A stretch of DNA of 64,000 nt, taken from contig JAOWCC010001634.1 of assembly GCA_030867875.1 (NCBI GenBank), positions 9,876,778 to 9,940,777 of the forward strand, given 5' to 3'. Under the pieces are notes generated by a model. The model saw only the letters and a program-made list of their open reading frames with translations, ran no database searches and was not told the DNA's origin. Position 1 is the first letter of the stretch. Every line of letters starts with the position of its first letter. Source of the stretch: Actinernus sp. WN-2022 (lineage: Eukaryota > Cnidaria > Anthozoa > Actiniaria > Actinernidae). This document shows positions 61,465-64,000 of this stretch, one piece after another. Both the position numbers and the translations under genes were made by a program.

Positions 61465-64000
61465 TTGGGTTTGAACGTAAAAATCCAACATCTTGACCTT
61501 TACCCACTCTTTTCGCCACACTGGAGCCACACAACGTGTTTACAAGAAAATACTAATACCAAACTTTCTGATCTCCCGCGACAATTCAAGTGGAACGAAG
61601 ACTCGAAAGAAAAATTCACTGAGTCGCTACAGTCATTTCAAGTAAAACACTGGATGGTTCATGAATTTGAAAATGCAAATTTTGGACATAAACCAGAAGA
61701 CGTCAATAAAGCGGTTAATCAGTTCAATAACATCTTAGAGCCACCGCCAGAGCATCTTTGCAACTAACCCGATTTAAAAACAAAAAAACCTCTCAGACAT
61801 GGTTCGATAAAGATTGCAAGAATTTTCGATTAAAACTTAAGAAAAAATCTAATAGATTACACAGAAATCCCTTGGACATTGACTTAAGAGCAGAATATCA
61901 TAATACAAATAAACAATACAAGACCTTATTACGTAATAAAAAACAAAAGTTCCATAATGATAAAATTAAATTACTAATAAAAGAGAAAAATCCTAAACAA
62001 TTCTGGTCTACGATAAAATCAGTCAATGATGTTAATAATATCCCAGAGCAAACCATTCCAATAGATAATTTATTTAATCATTTCAGTAATTTACACTCAA
62101 ATGTAAATGAGAAATGTTGTACAACAGCGCAAAAAAATATCATTAATCAAATTAATAAATCCAGGGTTCCAAAAACTGACAATAGTAACCTTGACAAACA
62201 CATTACTAATAACGAAATTAGAAAGGTTGTTAAAAAACTGAAAAATAAAAAAGCTGCTGGTAATGATAAAATTCGCAATGAGATGTTAAAATGTGGAATA
62301 AATGTCCTAATAAATTCGTTATCGAAATTATTCAATGTTATCGTCAACACAGGAATATATCCTGACTTGTGGACCAAAGGTTTAATAAGTACAATCTATA
62401 AATCAGGTGATAAATCGGAACCTTCTAATTACAGGGGTATTGGTGTTACCAGTTGCCTAGGAAAATTGTTTTGTTCTATTCTTAATACTAGATTACTCGA
62501 TTTCGTCAAAAAACAAAACATATTACACTCCTCACAAATTGGTTTTCTTCCGGGAAATCGAACACCCGACCACATTTTTTCATTAAGAACACTAATAGAT
62601 AAATATGTGATCAATGCAAATAAAGGAAAATTATTCTGCTGCTTTGTTGATTTTCGCAAAGCTTTTGATTCAATATGGCATTCAGGCATCTTAACGAAAT
62701 TACTTGATTATAAAATCGGAGGTCAATTTTATAATCTTATTAAAGATATGTACTCAAAAATGGAATGCAGCATTAAAGTACAAAATCAAAGAACTGACTA
62801 TTTTAAGTATACCAGAGGAGTGCGACAGGGATGCGTCTTGTCTCCTCTACTTTTTAATCTATATTTGAATGATTTGCCTCATATTTTACAAAGCACTAAT
62901 GACACTGATCCAGTTATTCTGCCAAATGGAACCTATCTAAACGGTTTATTTTACGCAGACGATTTAGTTCTGATATCCAGTAGTGCAGCAGGCCTCCAAA
63001 AGACCATTAATACACTCCAAACATATTGTCAAAATTGGTTTTTATCTATCAATATGAAGAAAACTAAGGCTGTTATTTTCCAAAAACAATGTCGTAAATC
63101 TACTCTTGAGAAATATTCGTTCTTTCTAAATGGTTCACCGATTACAAATTCTCCAGAGTACACTTACTTAGGTTCGACAATCTCATGTAATGGTAGTTTC
63201 ACGAAATCAAAACAAATCTCAACTGAGAAAACAAGACGTTCTATTTTCGCAATGAAAAAATATCTCGATTTCCGTAAACTCCCTATCAACATATGTAACA
63301 AATTATTTGACACACTATTCAGTCCTATATTATTGTACAATTCAGAAGTTTGGGGGGCTTATGACAAAATCAATTTCAATAAATGGGAAACAGATCCTAT
63401 TGAAAGAATACATACCCAATTTTATAAACACTACCTTGGGATAAATAGAAGAGCACCAAACGTTGCCTCCCGTAACGAGTCTGGAAGGCTTTCCTTAAAA
63501 TCTCTAATTTATCGAAACATGTTAAAATTCTGGATACACCTTGAACAGCTCCCAGAAAATAGTATTGCAAAACACTGTCTTCAGATTTCGAAAGACTTGG
63601 CATCCTCCAACAAAAATAGTTTCATATCTTCGATAAATGAGCTTGTACATTTATTTGAGTCAGGGAATAAAAAAACCATACAGGATATTGATATAAATAA
63701 ACCAAACAAATGGTTACCTCTATGAAACAAAATATAGATAATCAATCACAGTTACATCAATTACATCTCATAAATTCAAATAGAAAACTAGTATTTTATT
63801 CGGCAATGTTCAAACATGATACAAAGGCTTCTCCATACATAGAGCTGATAAAAAATTCAGATCACCGAAGAATGACTGCAAAACTTAGTTCGGGAAATCA
63901 TAATTTAAGGATAGAAACAGGCAGACACTCTTGTCCCAAAATACCCGAAGCTTCAAGGATATGTGAAATGTGTGTCACAAATGAAGTAGAAAACGAAATA
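61465..64000 (+). mobile_element. LINE A2: second copy of the LINE A family, cut by the window end
   Basis: The coding sequence is close in content to LINE A ORF2 but begins after the endonuclease. It continues to the last base of the window, within the Cys-rich C-terminus, so the 3' UTR is not visible. Confidence 0.88.
61540..64000 (+). pseudogene. LINE A2 ORF2: reverse transcriptase (partial)
   Basis: A first piece (to 61767) reads KLSDLPRQFKWNEDSKEKF. After a shift near 61760 a 650-codon open frame to 63725 carries NKKAAGNDKIRNEMLKCGIN, FLPGNRTPDHIFSLRTLID, CFVDFRKAFDSIW (motif A), RGVRQGCVLSPLLFNLYLND (B), FYADDLVLISS (C) and PEYTYLGSTISCNGS. It ends at TGA 63723-63725. The next block starts in the frame one back at ATG 63710 (MVTSMKQNIDNQSQLHQLHL) and runs to the window edge with GRHSCPKIPEASRICEMC. 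The endonuclease and ORF1 are missing, so it is 5'-truncated. The RT core looks intact. Confidence 0.88.

Overview
The window looks like animal nuclear DNA, most likely from a cnidarian and probably an anthozoan (sea anemone or coral). It is AT-rich and gene-poor and is packed with nested transposable elements: APE-type non-LTR retrotransposons, a Gypsy LTR element, a Polinton/Maverick and many MITEs. The only convincing host gene is an intronless rhodopsin-like GPCR (17278-18249, minus). The lineage call rests on repeat and receptor style alone; no ribosomal or mitochondrial marker is present.

Layout. 1-5090: non-coding, with telomere-like palindromic repeats, diverged direct duplications and one LINE tail. 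5090-10140: a LINE reverse-transcriptase fragment split by a 4.5 kb Gypsy element (LTRs 5295-5469 and 9632-9822, TSD TGTAT); removing the insert restores the LINE reading frame. 10140-17250: inverted repeats, a LINE 3' end, simple repeats, a retroviral-type protease remnant and a possible SINE. 17278-18249: the GPCR. 18738-19427: a TIR element with a Myb/SANT-like ORF. 19811-21360: a ~122 bp tandem repeat split by a LINE 3' fragment. 22508-29940: LINE A (SGNH-esterase ORF1; endonuclease-RT ORF2), interrupted by a 1.2 kb GC-armed MITE and by a tail-to-tail pair of TTAA-target MITEs. 30493-31547: a TIR repeat. 31555-35225: LINE D, split by a hAT-like MITE. 36527-36809: a Harbinger-like MITE. 37735-38025: a 45 bp minisatellite. 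38960-41667: LINE B1. 41684-53191: the Polinton. 54005-54578: a third TTAA MITE. 56039-60430 (minus): LINE B2. 61465-64000: LINE A2, running off the window.

The most interesting region is the 11.5 kb Polinton/Maverick (adintovirus-like) inserted in LINE B1. It carries a protein-primed family-B DNA polymerase (broken), a retroviral-type integrase (one nonsense codon), several capsid or membrane protein candidates, an intact TFIIB-like transcription factor, an intact small double-zinc protein and an ankyrin-repeat gene with an F-box-like leader. The TIRs run into coding sequence, so the polymerase and ankyrin genes share one promoter region and their first nine codons. I recognise no packaging ATPase, no maturation protease and no standard hexon-type capsid gene, so this copy looks incomplete or belongs to a divergent lineage. 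Its own transcription factor, perfect intergenic hairpins and a symmetrical bidirectional start region suggest partly self-directed transcription; that is inference.
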